Assembly: GCA_024036415.1 (NCBI GenBank)
Contig: JAMWET010000160.1
Span: 134,001 to 198,000, forward strand
From: Prochilodus magdalenae
Taxonomy: Eukaryota > Chordata > Actinopteri > Characiformes > Prochilodontidae
DNA length: 64,000 nt
Direction of reading: 5' to 3'
A model generated the notes under the pieces. The model worked only from the letters and a program-made list of their open reading frames with translations. It was not told the DNA's origin and did no database searches. A program made the position numbers and the translations under genes. This document shows positions 24,524 through 35,989 of the stretch, in pieces. The stretch's first letter is position 1. Each line of letters starts with the position of its first letter.

Positions 24524-24608
24524 CCGACTGTCTCTGTGTCTCACCGAGCTGAATGCGGTGAGTGACCCGACCGTCTCTGTGTTTCACCGAGCCGAGTGCT
24601 ATGACTGA
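24524..24608 (+). repeat. 43 bp tandem duplication
   Basis: Two adjacent units start with CCGACTGTCTCTGTGTCTCA and CCGACCGTCTCTGTGTTTCA and both continue CCGAGC-GA-TGC--TGA-TGAC. The units begin at 24,524 and 24,567, a 43 bp period. The function is unknown. Confidence 0.8.
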
Positions 24609-25216
24609 CACTATTCAATATGATGAATATCACAAAGATAATTTCCCTCTGTTCAATAAGATTAGCCTCGTCCTATTTCCTTTAACGAATGTCCCACATT
24701 AATTCCCTCAATACAAATCCAATTCAGATTGTATTTAAGCATGACTCTATAGCTCTGCTCTGTTCTCTATAGCTACAGCATGCACTGAGGCTGGGATATT
24801 AAGCATAGGCATTCTCTGTGCAGATACGATATGGGTGTCATCCGAATGTGGATGCTGGGGGAAGAAGAACTCGGAAAAACAATGCCCTTTGATTGGCTGT
24901 TGGGGTGGGTGAAAGAAGATTGATTTCCATTTACCCCCCATTAAGAGTCAGACATCTGGCATGTTGCGTGCGCCTCAGCCTTAACTACTACTTTAATATT
25001 CAGCAGCTCTGCCGGCTTCCTTCCTCCAGCCTGTCAGGATAACTTCACTGCTTTTCATTGGGAGAGTGAGCCCTGTGCCATCTTTTGACAGATGAATGGA
25101 AATCAAGCTGCTTTATTTGCTCGACCCTTTGGGATTGTTTCTCCCCCTCGATAATTGGGGTCTCTTCAGTGAGGGTGTGTGTTTATTACACATGCTTTTT
25201 TGTGGATTGGGGTGCT

Positions 25217-25306
25217 TATATATGTATATACGTATATATACATATGTATGTGTGTGTGTGTAGGTGTGTGTGTGTGTGTGTAGGTGTGTGTGGGTGTGTG
25301 CGCATG
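25217..25306. repeat. Compound TA/TG microsatellite
   Basis: TATATATGTATATACGTATA leads into GTGTGTGTGT blocks separated by TAGG and TGGG. The minus-strand Thr/His-rich frames here are artefacts. Confidence 0.9.
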
Positions 25307-27122
25307 CTTCTGTGTGTATTTTTGCTGGGTCGCGGGGCTGCCCCGTGTCATGTTGTTGTCTGTCAGGAGCTGCAGGCCAAGCGTGGAGACGTGGAGGGAG
25401 GGAAGTGCATGAAAAATACATGATAATCATGCCGCCACAGTGCACACACAAAGGCCTAATTGGGAAAAGGGCTCTTCCCCTATGTTTGTGTGCCGGAGCA
25501 GTGTGTAAGCTCCGGGGCTTGGGTTTCTAGAGCGTTGGCACAGTGTGACTCCATTACAAGCTCTTTTGTTTTATCTTATTTACTCAGTCCGGGCTTTTTT
25601 TTGCGCCAGGCTGTGCCAGAGCCACTAACAACAGTTGCGTTCACAAAACAAAAGCAGCGACCGTTTGTGTTTGGATTGGTACAATAGCAGGCTGGCTTGT
25701 TGTTACTGCTTGAGTGTGTCCGGCTCTGCTGAATTACGGCCGAAATGGAGAATGATGGCGTTAGGATTTGGAGCTCCGGCTCATATTGAATTTGGCCACG
25801 GGCAGTGTGATGGAGTGAGTGTGAATTTGTGGAAAAGACGAAGGACGTCGCTCCGCTCTCCTCCTCCATCCCATCACTCACCCATCCATTAAACCTGGCC
25901 AGGTCCAGACGGCCGTCTCTGCGCTGCCTGATTATAAAACAATGCCTTATCAGACACATTCGGCTAACATAAATCAATTAGAGTGGGTGAGTCTGCTGTG
26001 CTGAATGCAAAACTATTACAGAACCCCCCCACCCCCGCCCCCCTTCACAGAGCTGCCAAATTAATAGCAGTTATTGGATAAAGCCCTGGGTCATAGCAGC
26101 ATCCAAATGTAATTTCTATGCCAGGCTTAAAGTGCAGCTGGAAGGGGGCTGCAGGGTCCGATTCTGTACTTTCTTACTCCCTCCCGCTCCCCGGCTCAGA
26201 CCAAACCGAAAAAAAACAAAACAATGCCGCCTAATTGGCACCAGGAGCATACAGGGATTGTGTACCAAAAGCAGTTTGTCTCCCAACTGTCTGTTCATGG
26301 AAGGGTGGTGTGGGTGCGGCTCTGCTAGAGACAAAGGAGAATACAAAATAATATAGTCTGGTGATGAATTGTCTTGAAGGAAAACCATTTTGATATTACT
26401 GCTGGCTCTTCCGGCTCAGCCTTGCTTGCTTTGTGGAACGGACTCCAGTTTTCAGGAGTTGCACTCTTTAAAACGAAGGTTCCTAAATGGTTCCTGGCTT
26501 GCTATTACAATTCCAAACTGTAATAAGTCAATTATACATCATGCTGCACTTCATTTACAGCAATGCTTGGTCAAAAGAACCAACCTCTGTGAGGTTCTTT
26601 AAGTGTTCTTCTGCGGTATCGGTTCAGATGGTTTCCCAATCTTCATAAGTAGCTGCAGTATGAACTTGTCCTCTGTTTGCCCTGCTGGTCTTAGAGGTTG
26701 ATTAAGTGTTGTCTGTTCTGGAAAGGGGGATCTTTGGCCTGCCTGGTGCTGGTGTCCTCCAAAGACTTGATGTCGTGGTTTATACCATGTCATAAATTGT
26801 ACTGAAGGATGGCCCTGATGCTCAAATGAGCTTTTTTCATCCCTTCATTCCATTGTGTTTTTTAGGGTAAGATTAAGGCTTGTCCATCCCAAGGTCAATG
26901 GCAGGCTGAGGCTGTTGCCCCTCTGATATCGTCCTCATGCTCCCCTTCTCTTCATCTCTCCGCTGTGTTATTTTCCTGTCTCTTTAGAGCTCGTGCACTC
27001 TGTTGGAAGTACTTGTCTTTGCACTGCCCCCATACTTGTGTCATCAGCTCCTTTGGGAGTTGGTGGCCCCCGTAGCATTCGCGTGGTAAAGAAGCCACAG
27101 CTTTGCTTCTCTCGGGCAATGT

Positions 27123-27199
27123 CAAGAGAAGAGAGGAAGGGAGAGAGAGAGAGGGAGAGAGAGAGAGGGAGGGAGAGGGAGGATAAAAGAGAGAGGGAA
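27123..27199. repeat. GA-rich low-complexity tract
   Basis: GAGA and GAGGGA units make an almost pure purine strand of about 77 bp. Confidence 0.9.
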
Positions 27200-28228
27200 C
27201 ACTCCAGAAGCATGCATGCTCCTTCCTCCCCTGGGCTCAACATCACCCACCCCCCTTTTGCCTAATGACTTTTGCATGCTGTCAAGCGTGTGCTGTCTGG
27301 TCAGACGCAGAGGACGAATGATAGAGGGGAAAGGTTAAAGCAGACCAACCTCTCGCCCCTTTTTGTCACAATTTGTGATATGGAATTTAGGGGGTGTGTG
27401 GCAGGTTTGTAGAGGACTGGAGGCGCGATCCGATGCAAGGGATGAGGTCAGCTAATCCAGAGTCCCGCTACGCGTGCACTCACATACGCTCGACTGGGTT
27501 TCAATAAATAAAAATGGAGAGGCTGCCTTGCAAAGGAGAAATTAACCCGTACCTAGCCCTGGAGGAGGAGTCTGCTCCTGGAGTCTAGTGTAAAGGAGAA
27601 GCAGAGGCACTCCAGCGTATCCAGTGCTGTCTAATCCTTATCCGGAGTATTCCTGTCATGCATGTGTTCCTTCGGGTGGACCAATGGCATCGCTCACTGC
27701 AGACTACTGCTTTAGTAGTAGTAGCGATAGCGAGTTGGATTATTTTTATTTTGGAAAATAATTCCACCAATTTGATCCGTTTCTAGGCGTTCAGTCCTGT
27801 CACTCTGTAAAGACAGCGGTTTGATCTGAAACTTTGCAGTGGTGGTAACGGAAACCAGAGGTCACAATTTCTACAATAGAAATAAAGCCATTTTATTTAA
27901 TACCCAGAACCACCAGTTTTTGTATGGGGACTATTTTGCCTTATACCTTGAATGTACCCCTCTACCATAACTGGATTAAAATATGTGGACTGAAATATAT
28001 TTCAGTTTATTACAAAACTGTGTCTCAGACATCAGGCAGTGTACAGGGGTTGGACAATGAAACTGAAACACCTGTCATTTTAGTGTGGGAGGTCTCATGG
28101 CTAAATTGGACCAGCCTGGTGGCCAATCTTCATTAATTGCACATTGCACCAGTAAGAGCAGAGTGTGAAGGTTCAGTTAGCAGGTAAGAGCACAGTTCTG
28201 CTCAAAATACTGCAATGCACACAACATT

Positions 28229-28393
28229 ATGGGTGACATACCAGAGTTCAAAAGAGGACAGACTGTTGGTGCACGTCTTGCTGGCGCATCTGTGACCAAG
28301 ACAGCAAGTCTTTGTGATGTTACAAGAGCCACGGTATCCAGGGTAATGTCAGCATACCACCAAGAAGGACGAACCTCCACCAGCATCACGTAG
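28229..28393 (+). pseudogene. Tc1 transposase N-terminal remnant (54 codons)
   Basis: Begins MGDIPEFKRGQTVGARLAGA and runs through TKTASLCDVTRATVSRVMSA to YHQEGRTSTSIT and a TAG. The first helix-turn-helix is complete, but the second HTH and all catalytic residues are gone. The ATG is the only start that keeps the family N-terminus. The stop at the deletion junction is the same as in copies 1 and 4. Confidence 0.85.
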
Positions 28394-28524
28394 TGACCTG
28401 GCCACTATCCTGCAAGAAGAATGGCTTAAAATCCCTCTGACCACTGTGCAGGACGCAGTATATGTCATTCCCAAGACGAACTGACGCTGTATTGGCCGCA
28501 AAAGGAGGCCCTACACCATACTAA
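28394..28524 (+). pseudogene. Tc1 transposase C-terminal remnant
   Basis: Directly after the N-terminal remnant, one frame gives LQEEWLKIPLTTVQDAVYVI. After a one-base frame change, a second gives RRTDAVLAAKGGPTPY-like residues and a TAA stop at 28,522-28,524. Both parts match the usual C-terminus of Tc1 transposases (EEW--IPL--VQ, then AKGGPTPY-stop). This shows the element arose by deletion from a full transposon rather than by chance pairing of ends. Confidence 0.8.
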
Positions 28525-28578
28525 TAAATGATTGTGGTCTAAAACCAGGTGTTCCAGTTTCACTGTCCAAACCCTGTA

Positions 28579-31500
28579 TATTTAAACTTTTCATTTCATC
28601 AGTGCATTTTATTTGTTATATGAGGGGGCTTTCAGAGGCATTAAACTCTTCAGACGTCTGGTTCCCATCATCACCACTGTAAAAACTCTGACTAGGCAAG
28701 ACTGGAGCTCACAGCAAACCATCCCGAATGACTTTCTTGCCTCTCAACCATGTATTTATGTCAAATTGTTGGACAAATTTAATTCCCCTTTAGACATTGC
28801 AACTAAAAGGTGCATGTACTTGGCTGTGTGGCGTTCTGTGAAAACCCCTGGATTCGAAAAGGCTGTGTTTGTCTTTCCAGACCGTGTGTGAAAAGACTGT
28901 AAGTCAGTGAACTGTTTCATAGCTTGGTTGCTGTATTCACCTCACTTCTGGTGAGATGTCTTAACTTATGAGCTCGGGTAACTTGGAACAGTGTTGAAGT
29001 AGCCGTGTTAGAAGAAGGGAAACCTTAAAATGTGCAGGCTGGGGAAACTCCATGGCCAAGACTGGGAACCACTGAGCTAATGGATACACACGTACAGGAT
29101 GTTTGAGCACCAGAGCAATGCATATAACCTTTACAGAAATCTCTCCCCCTAAGGGGATGGTGGGGTCAGGACAGTGAAGGCATCCCATTTGAACCTAATA
29201 GCACCTATTGCATCTCATTCCCCAAGCAATTACAGCTTATGGCCAGTCCTCGTCCGGAATCCAAATGGCCATTTTCCTTAAGGGAAGGTGGGGGTGGGGG
29301 TTGGGGTGTGGCCACCCCGTGACTGTCACCCCTCACTCGAGTTCCTCTGGAGAGTGATCGGTCATGGCCACTGCAGGAAGCAGCTCACCTTGCGTGAGAA
29401 ATGTTGTTTTTCAGTCAAAGCTGTTCTGAGCCAGTTTTTCTCCATTCAGAGTCGCACCACTACTGCCAGCTGGAATTCACATTCTCTTTATAATTACGAG
29501 ATAAAAAAGTTCTGCTCGGAGGCTTTGGAGAAACATTGTTAATGCCGGCCTCCAAACGCTCGGAAGACTTAAAAAACGAGACAAAGGGAAAAGAGGAGGG
29601 TTCAAGTCTTTATCTTCAATGTTCATTACTGCTTCGTTAATGGAACAGTGTTGTGAAGAGAATGTTAATTATCACCACACTCGTTTGCACTGTGAAGAGT
29701 TTAAGCAGACAAAGAGAACATGTTTGACTGTTTCTTTTTTCTGTCCTTTTTTTTCATTCCTACAATAACAAGCTTTTGGGTCTTACTAAAGTACATCTTT
29801 CCGTCAGCTCAACCTGCTGTTTGATTGTCAGGTAGCAGCTCTTCTTTTTTATTTCCTCTTAAAATAACAAGATTGCTGGACTTTTAATTGATCTGTGATA
29901 AAATGGTGTGGTATGTTTATTGATGTCCTTAGAAGAAGATAGAAATGCACTCTGTACTGGAATGTCAGGTTTTATGCAAGCTCACAATGATAACCCATCC
30001 AGTAGTTTAGTGAATCCATGCCTCCGCAGCTGATAAGTATATGGAGGAGAGTGATTTGTGGGATGTCTGGTGGTTAGACGCAAGATGTCATCCTGTCTCG
30101 TCCATGACCCTCAGCTACAGAGTGTAAATGTAATGAATGGTCAGAGGGTACAAGGAGAGTGAATGGTTACCATTACTGCATCAGCCATGAGGCTCTTCCG
30201 CTGTAACATAAACAAGTAGCATAAGGACGCTCTGCTAATGTTAGCATTAGCAAACCTATGCATCTGTTTCCCTGTTTTTACTATGACGTAGTATGATAGT
30301 TTTCCTAAAGTCAGGATAAAACTCTAATATATTGTCTTGGTTACAGAATCAGATCCTCAGTATTATGATTTTATCGCCGGGTTCTTACACAGCACTGTTT
30401 GGCAACAATAGAGGGCAAAAACCTCAAAATACTGAGTCATTGTGAAAAAAGACAAATTCAGACCATTTATAGAGAGCCTATAACCGGTGATTACCAGGTT
30501 AGAGCAACTGTTTATAGACTGGATGTTAACACATGCATTGTATTGCATTCAATTAATATGGCATTATATTTTTATGCTGTGTTGGTGGTGCATTTTTTCC
30601 CATTCCAGTTTGTTCACCGACTTCAGACAATCTGAATATCATAATACATAACATTTATCATCAAAATGCCTTCAAGAATACTGATGTTGCTATAAATTGG
30701 CCCATTGCCCACATGTTTACTCACTTATGGATCTCCAATATTAGAGCCATATGCTGGAGCAGCCTATAGCTGTACTGACTGTGTAAAAATAGCAGAGCTG
30801 TTTATGCTGAGGAGAGAGACAGTGAGAGACATGAAAACAGACAGGGGCACAGAGAGAAGGAAAGAGAGAGAGAAAGAGAGAGAGAGAGAAAGAGATGGAG
30901 TTGTAGGGGAAGTGTGTTGTAGAGACATGCATGTGGTCCCAAAGGAGAAGAACACTGCACACACGCTCAGGTGAGCAAAGAGCAGGTGGAGGCAGAGCGC
31001 TAGTATAGTGTCTTTCTGTTTGTCTCTCTCTCGCTCATCATTCTTTAATTTACTTTCTCTCTTCAGTAGCTGCAGATGAATACAGCTTTGCTGTTCATTT
31101 ATTTATGCCACTTTCTGCAGACTTCGAGTGTGTGTGTGTGTAAGAGATGACAGGGAGGAAGAAATAACAAGCCACCATAATTGACTCCCTCCAAATTGCA
31201 CACAGCCCTGAAATAGATCTGACATGTTTTCCAATTGTGCACACCTGAAGTGCATAGTCTGCAGAAAACAGTGGCAGCTTTAACCGTATTAGCCGGGAGA
31301 TCAAGTACATGCTGCACTGATACCTAACTAGGATGGTGGGGGTCTAGAATGAATTCAGAGGGTCCATATCCTACATTTATCTGATCATTTCTCTGACGCC
31401 CGCCTACAACATTTACATGCCTTTGTATGTTAAATCCAGTCTTTGGATTTTTTCTCAACCTTTGTCCCGTATACAGTAATATCCCTTATCCTGAATGGCT

Positions 31501-31702
31501 GCACTGTCTTGTAACTCACTCAAAACAATTCAAATAAATTCAAAACAGGACGTTTTGGCTTAATTGCCATAAATGGACTACATGGAGTAGGGCACCAGTG
31601 TTACTTGTGTTTGTATTAAATGGGTCTGTTCCCTAGAATTAGGCAGGCCGGTTTTGTCTCTGTGCAGTTAAGACACTTACCAAGGAACGGTGTTGTGCAT
31701 TT
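28579..31702. other. Non-coding stretch, no gene recognised
   Basis: A 92-codon plus frame at 28,613-28,891 has no family pattern. The segment 29,400-29,570 (with TTATAATTACGAGATAAAAA and ATTGTTAATGCCGGCC) is repeat-free and AT-motif rich, a possible conserved element. GCTAATGTTAGCATTAGC at about 30,235 is a short perfect hairpin. A GA-rich tract lies at 30,850-30,896. Confidence 0.45.
30850..30896. repeat. GA-rich low-complexity tract
   Basis: AGAGAGAGAAAGAGAGAGAG-type purine run. The minus-strand frames through it are Ser/Leu/Phe repeats only. Confidence 0.85.
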
Positions 31703-32398
31703 ACACTCCATTGTCCATTTCATCAGCTCTACTCACCATGTAGGTGCATTTGAAGTTCTACAATCACAGACTATAGTCCATCTGTTTCTCTGTATACTTC
31801 ATTAACCCCCTTTCACCCTGTTCTTCAATAGTCAGGAGCCTCATAGACGACGGTGGCTTGTTATTGCTTGGGTGGTGGATCATTCTCAGCACAGCAGTGA
31901 TACTGACATAGTGGTGTGTTAGTGTGTGTTGTTGTGTTGGTGGTGCAGCAGTGCTGCTGGATCTCAGTGTTATACTGAAAGTCCACCAACCTGGAGCTGT
32001 TGAACACCTCAGTGTCACATCCTGGACTCTGAAATTATCCACCAACACAAAGCTGTGCAACCACGCAACATCTCTGCTGTACATCTACAAGGTGTGGGCA
32101 GCAGGTCCTGTGGACCACTGAGAGAGGAATGACTTGTAGAGGATGACCAACACAAACTGTGTCACTGCAGCGCTGAGAATGATCAACCACCCACATAATA
32201 CCTGCTCTGTGGTGGTCCTGTGGGGGTCCTGCATTAGAAAAAAAGTAAAAAGGGGCCTGCTGAAGTACACAGCTAATTAGATGAACAACAGCCTGCAGTT
32301 GTAAAACTACAAAGTGCATGTATTTGGTATGTGGAGATGATAAAATGGACATTGAGATCAGATACGAGCAGGTGGTCCCAATAAAATGCTCAGTCAGT
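31703..32398. repeat. Large imperfect foldback (palindromic) repeat
   Basis: The left arm (about 31,703-31,915) reads TCCATTTCATCAGCTC, GAAGTTCTACAATCACAGAC, GTCCATCTGTTTCTCTGTAT, then GTGGTGGATCATTCTCAGCA. The right arm (about 32,150-32,355) is the diverged inverted complement: GCTGAGAATGATCAACCACC, TGTGGTGGTCCTGTGGGGGT, GTAAAACTACAAAGTGCATG, GATGATAAAATGGACATTGA. The middle holds GTTGAACACCTCAGTGTCA. Pieces also occur at 8,635 and 56,856. I recall this repeat as abundant in fish genomes but cannot name its class. It has no coding capacity and is presumably non-autonomous. Confidence 0.8.
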
Positions 32399-33203
32399 TT
32401 ACATCCTGTTACATCCAGTTTACATTACTCCTTATTCAAAAAGCAGCTCAGGGTGAAACACTCCTTATAACCTTAGTTAAAGTGGGCGGAGTTACACTGC
32501 TTGGGTGTGTGGGTGGATGTATGTACATGCTTTGGTTCTTGTGACCTTACAATACAGTCAGTGTTTCAGGCAGCTGGCTTTAATACAGATGTGGGCTGAA
32601 GTCTGAGTGATATATTTTGAAACGCTATGTAAATGTCTTTTTTGCACAGCTGTTCTGTGAAGACATGTTGGGCACCAGGGTAACAGGGATGTAGTAATGT
32701 TCTCTCTTTTCAGACTGATGAAACATTTCATTCTGTTTTATGGATCTCTATGAAAATGGAATGAGATCTGCTGATCACTGATGAAATACAGCGCAATAAT
32801 GAAACTATGCCAGCCCTGGTTCAGAAGCGTAAAGTCCGAGTGTGCCTTGCCTGGCTGCTTTCTTTTTAGGGGCTAAAATGTCTCCAGTGTCTGTGTTTAT
32901 GTCCCAGTCAGCATTTTCAGCTGTGTTTGCTGCTGACCCAGATCTAATAGCACACCCCCTGCAAAAGCGTTGAAGAGCCTAACGCGTATTACCGATTAGC
33001 TGTATTGGTGGACTGTGTGCTGTGTGTCTGTAAGTGTTCATGAATGTGTGTTTGAGATTAAGCATGCCTCGGTGACTCGCAGTTTCCAGAGAGCACGCTT
33101 CTGACATTTAAAAGTCATTTATTTAACCATTTGAGTTCTGAACAGAAACCTTAAGGTCCCTTGACTGCCATGAGTTTGGTTTTCAACTACAGTCCAAGAT
33201 CTC

Positions 33204-33207
<4 letters not shown>
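32399..33207. other. Non-coding stretch, nothing recognised
   Basis: Ordinary composition between the foldback repeat and the TC tract. No frame of 60 codons lies wholly inside and no repeat signature was seen. Confidence 0.5.
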
Positions 33208-33256
<49 letters not shown>

Positions 33257-33296
33257 CCTCTCTCTCTCTCCCTCTCTCCCTCTCCCTCTCCCCCAT
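33208..33296. repeat. (TC)n pyrimidine tract
   Basis: Almost pure TC with TTTC and CCCTC variants. It is followed 95 bp later by a pure (GA)n, its inverted complement. Confidence 0.95.
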
Positions 33297-33388
33297 TTCT
33301 TCTGCTCCCCCTTTTCATCTCAGACAGATATATTCTGCCTGACTGAACCTCTGACAGCAAAAAGCCCAACAGAGGGTTAGCCAAGGTC

Positions 33389-33390
<2 letters not shown>

Positions 33391-33423
<33 letters not shown>

Positions 33424-34060
33424 GAAGAGGAGAGAGATAGTTGAGCAAGACTTGAAGATAGAGCTAGGTAAGATATAGAAAAGTGAGAGAGAGAGATATA
33501 TAGCTAGAAGGCAGGAGAGAGATACAGAGCAAGAATGAAAGAAAAGTAAAGAAGGTGGGCCGGTGAAAGATAAGAGGTGAGAGAAAGCTAGAGTGAACAG
33601 TAGAAACAAAAAAGAGAGATGGAGAGGAGCAGAGAGATAGTAGAACAATAGATGAAGATAGATATGATGTAGAGAAGTAAAAGACAGAGTGATAGATAGG
33701 AGGAGAGAAAGCAACAAAAAAATAGAGTGAGAGAGAAAGAAATGGGAAGAGAGACCATGAGAAAAGTGAAGAAGGTGGGCGTGTGAAAGAGATAACAGGT
33801 GAGAGAAAGGTAGGGTAGACAGTAGAAAGAAAAGTAGGAAGAAAGAGAAATAAAGTGGAGAAGAGAGAGAAAAAGTGAGAGTTGGGAAGAGGAGGAATGA
33901 GAGAGAGAGAGTGAGAGGGAAGCAGAAATAGGAACAGAGAGATATGGACTAAGGGAGTAGAAATAGGAGGAGGGAGAGAGAAAGAAAGAGGGAGATGGGA
34001 AGGTAGAAAACAGGGATGAATGAAAGATAGAGATACGAGGGGGAGAGAAGGATAGGAGGA
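33391..34060. repeat. Purine-rich (GA) tract, part 1
   Basis: Starts with pure (GA)n at 33,391-33,420 and continues as AG-rich DNA with few pyrimidines for about 640 bp. Imperfect internal repeats include GTGAAGAAGGTGGGC-GTGAAAGA at about 33,545 and 33,765 (about 220 bp apart), each followed by GGTGAGAGAAAG-TAG-GT-ACAGTAGAAA. The large minus-strand frames over it (up to 206 codons of Ser/Leu/Phe) exist only because CT-rich DNA lacks stop codons, so they are not genes. Confidence 0.9.
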
Positions 34061-34725
34061 GAGATGCACGGAGGTGTACTGCATATGTGCAGAAAAACAA
34101 GGCTCAGTATCACCAGTGTCTTGAGTTCATTGACACAGTGGCTTACATTAAGACAGCAGCACTCAGCGGTTAATCTCTGAGCCAACAGCTTTCTTTCACA
34201 CTCCTCCATCTGCTCTCGTCTACCTGCTCTGCTGGTGCTGATCTGCTGGGATTTAATGGCACGCTCCAGCCACTGCAGCCTGTCTTGAAGCAGAGAGCGC
34301 CTCTTAAATCTCTGATTAAGACGGGGCTTTTAGAGGCTTAGCCAGATTACACCCTATAATAGCGGTGAAGGCAGCCCACACGGAATTATTCCACACAGCC
34401 CATATGTTTGTCCAAACCAATAGCATCTATTCTTATCTGATTACTGTCTCTCCACCTTTCAGCCTGTCTGGAGTGGACGGAGGGCAGTGATAGCAGGCCG
34501 GGCGCTGGACACTGGCCCCTATCTCTCTCTATGTATTCATTCATCGCAGGCATCTATTCGCCTTGTCATTTTCCAGCCTGACACCACTCTGTACTGGGTC
34601 ATTGCAGAGATGAGGAAAGGTCAATGCACAGCCACCTCCCCCACACCCACTGCCCCCCACCCTCTCCACCCACATATACACAGAGACATACATCAGACTC
34701 ATTTCACTTTCTCTGACTGGTCTGC
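34061..34725. other. Mixed unique sequence between two purine tracts
   Basis: Returns to normal composition. A 97-codon plus frame (34,487-34,780) ends inside the next purine tract and has no recognisable domain. No RNA gene or transposon signature was seen. Confidence 0.5.
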
Positions 34726-35245
34726 CAATAATGAGAGCGAGAGAGCTAAGAGAGCTGAAGAGAAGGAAGGGAATGACTGAAGGAGAGAGGAAAAAAGGAA
34801 ATGAGGAGAGAATCAGGAGAAGGAAAGCGATAGAGTGACAGAATAGAGGATCAAGGAAGAAGAACTATGAGAAAGAGAAAGGGATAAAATTGAAAGAAAG
34901 TAAGGGAGGATACAACAAGAAAGAGAAAGCTGGAGAAAATGACTGAGTAGAAAGGAGAAAAAGAGACAGAATGTCAAAGGGAGACAAAAGTGGCATAAGG
35001 AGAACGGAAGAGACCAAAATAGAAAGAATATGAGACAGCATCAGGGACGAAAGAGAGAAAAATGATAGGAACAGAGGAAAAGACAGCAAGAGAGATGGAA
35101 AGCGAGCGAGAAAGAGAAAGAGGAAAGAAAGATGGGGATAGAAATGACAGAAACAGAGAGAAAGAGGGCAAGATGAATGGAAGTGAGAGAGAAAAGATGA
35201 TAGACAGGCAGAGAAAAGGGAAATGAGAGAGAGGGAGAAGTATTG
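34726..35245. repeat. Purine-rich (GA) tract, part 2
   Basis: About 520 bp in which the plus strand is mostly A and G (GAGAGAAAAGATGA, AGAAAGAGGAAAGAAAGATG and similar). It is less regular than part 1. Minus-strand open frames here are compositional artefacts. Confidence 0.85.
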
Positions 35246-35989
35246 AAGTCTTTGGTTAATATGTAGCTAATGTCATTAGTGCAGCGCTGCCTCTCCTAGC
35301 CCATTGAGTAAGTGTCTGAAGCTGTTAGCTGCCCAGAGTCCAGCGCTGACAGATTCTGTCCAGAACTCATGTAGGGGCCACGGCTGGAGCAGCGGCAGCC
35401 TTTCAGCACCTTGGCTTTTCATGTGTGTGTGGAGACATGCTCCCTTGCACACTAGGTGAAAACACTGCCCAGGGTCTGATGAAAAGCCTCTAGACGTATG
35501 GGAGTCGGAAGACGTGTGGAGACGTTTTGGAAAACAAAAGTGCCGATCAGCTGTTGCTGTTCTCTGTTTCCTGTTTTTGCGGAAAACCCTGAGCTGTGTT
35601 GAGCAAAAACCCTGAGCTTTGTTGAGCACGCTTCAGGGCTGCAAGCCGATACCTTGTTGTAGTCTTTCCTCATTTTCTTAACCCTATTAGAGAGTGTATT
35701 GCCATCATGCACCCAACTCCATAGTGCTCCATAGTGCAGTAACTCCCGAACATCCACAGATGTTCTTTAATGTCCGGTTCTATGGTAAACCGTATCTCCT
35801 GTTGGACTGACATGCTCTGTTTTACATTCCCAAATAGGAATGTAACAGTCCATTGAAAAATATGGATGCATCAACCTTATAGTGAAGGATGGTGTCATGG
35901 ATGTGATGCCTTAGGTTTGCTCATCGTGGGGATTGAACCCGGATTCTCTGTAGCTGCTTTGTGACAGTATCTGTTATAAATAATATATA
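35246..35989. other. Non-coding stretch, nothing recognised
   Basis: Frames on the minus strand (35,276-35,629, 117 codons; 35,452-35,757, 101 codons) overlap each other in different registers and contain a short internal duplication (AACCCTGAGCT-TGTTGAGCA twice at about 35,585-35,625). No family pattern. A GGTTCAATCCCC-like word at about 35,930 on the minus strand recalls a B box but nothing else supports a SINE. Confidence 0.45.

Larger units (their letters stand above)
24609..28041. other. Non-coding stretch, possible conserved elements
   Basis: Contains the TA/GT repeat at 25,217 and the GA tract at 27,123. The block 25,540-25,960 is GC-balanced, free of simple repeats and keeps words such as AACAAAAGCAGCGACC and TGAATTACGGCCGAAATG, a texture often seen in conserved non-coding DNA. 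A 133-codon minus frame (25,576-25,977) lies in the same block but I recognise no protein family in it. The segment 26,430-26,610 has repeated GGTTC-type words (AAGGTTCC, GGTTCTTT) that recall a common fish repeat, but this is too weak to name. Confidence 0.45.
28044..28576 (+). mobile_element. Non-autonomous Tc1 element, copy 2 (533 bp)
   Basis: Same 31 bp terminal repeats as copies 1 and 4, flanked by TA at 28,042-28,043 and 28,577-28,578. The transposase remnant reads on the plus strand. From left to right: terminal repeat, about 150 bp leader, 54-codon N-terminal remnant (28,229-28,393), C-terminal remnant (28,394-28,524), terminal repeat. The right repeat has a few base changes (GTCCAAACCCTG instead of GTCCAACCCCTG). 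Confidence 0.95.

Noticed and set aside
26430..26625. Clustered AAGGTTCC / GAACC / GGTTCTTT words resembling a common fish repeat
   Set aside because: Matches are short and scattered; I could not define ends or a second copy in this window.
27924..28136. 70-codon plus frame crossing the left end of Tc1 copy 2
   Set aside because: It reads across the terminal repeat in a non-transposase register; similar shadow frames occur at the same element positions in the other copies.
33187..34100. Minus-strand open frames of 170-206 codons rich in Ser, Leu and Phe
   Set aside because: They overlap in several registers across a GA/CT tract. CT-rich DNA lacks stop codons, so the frames are compositional artefacts.
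35915..35950. B-box-like GGTTCAATCCCC on the minus strand, possible SINE
   Set aside because: No A box at the right distance, no SINE body or tail, and no target duplication.
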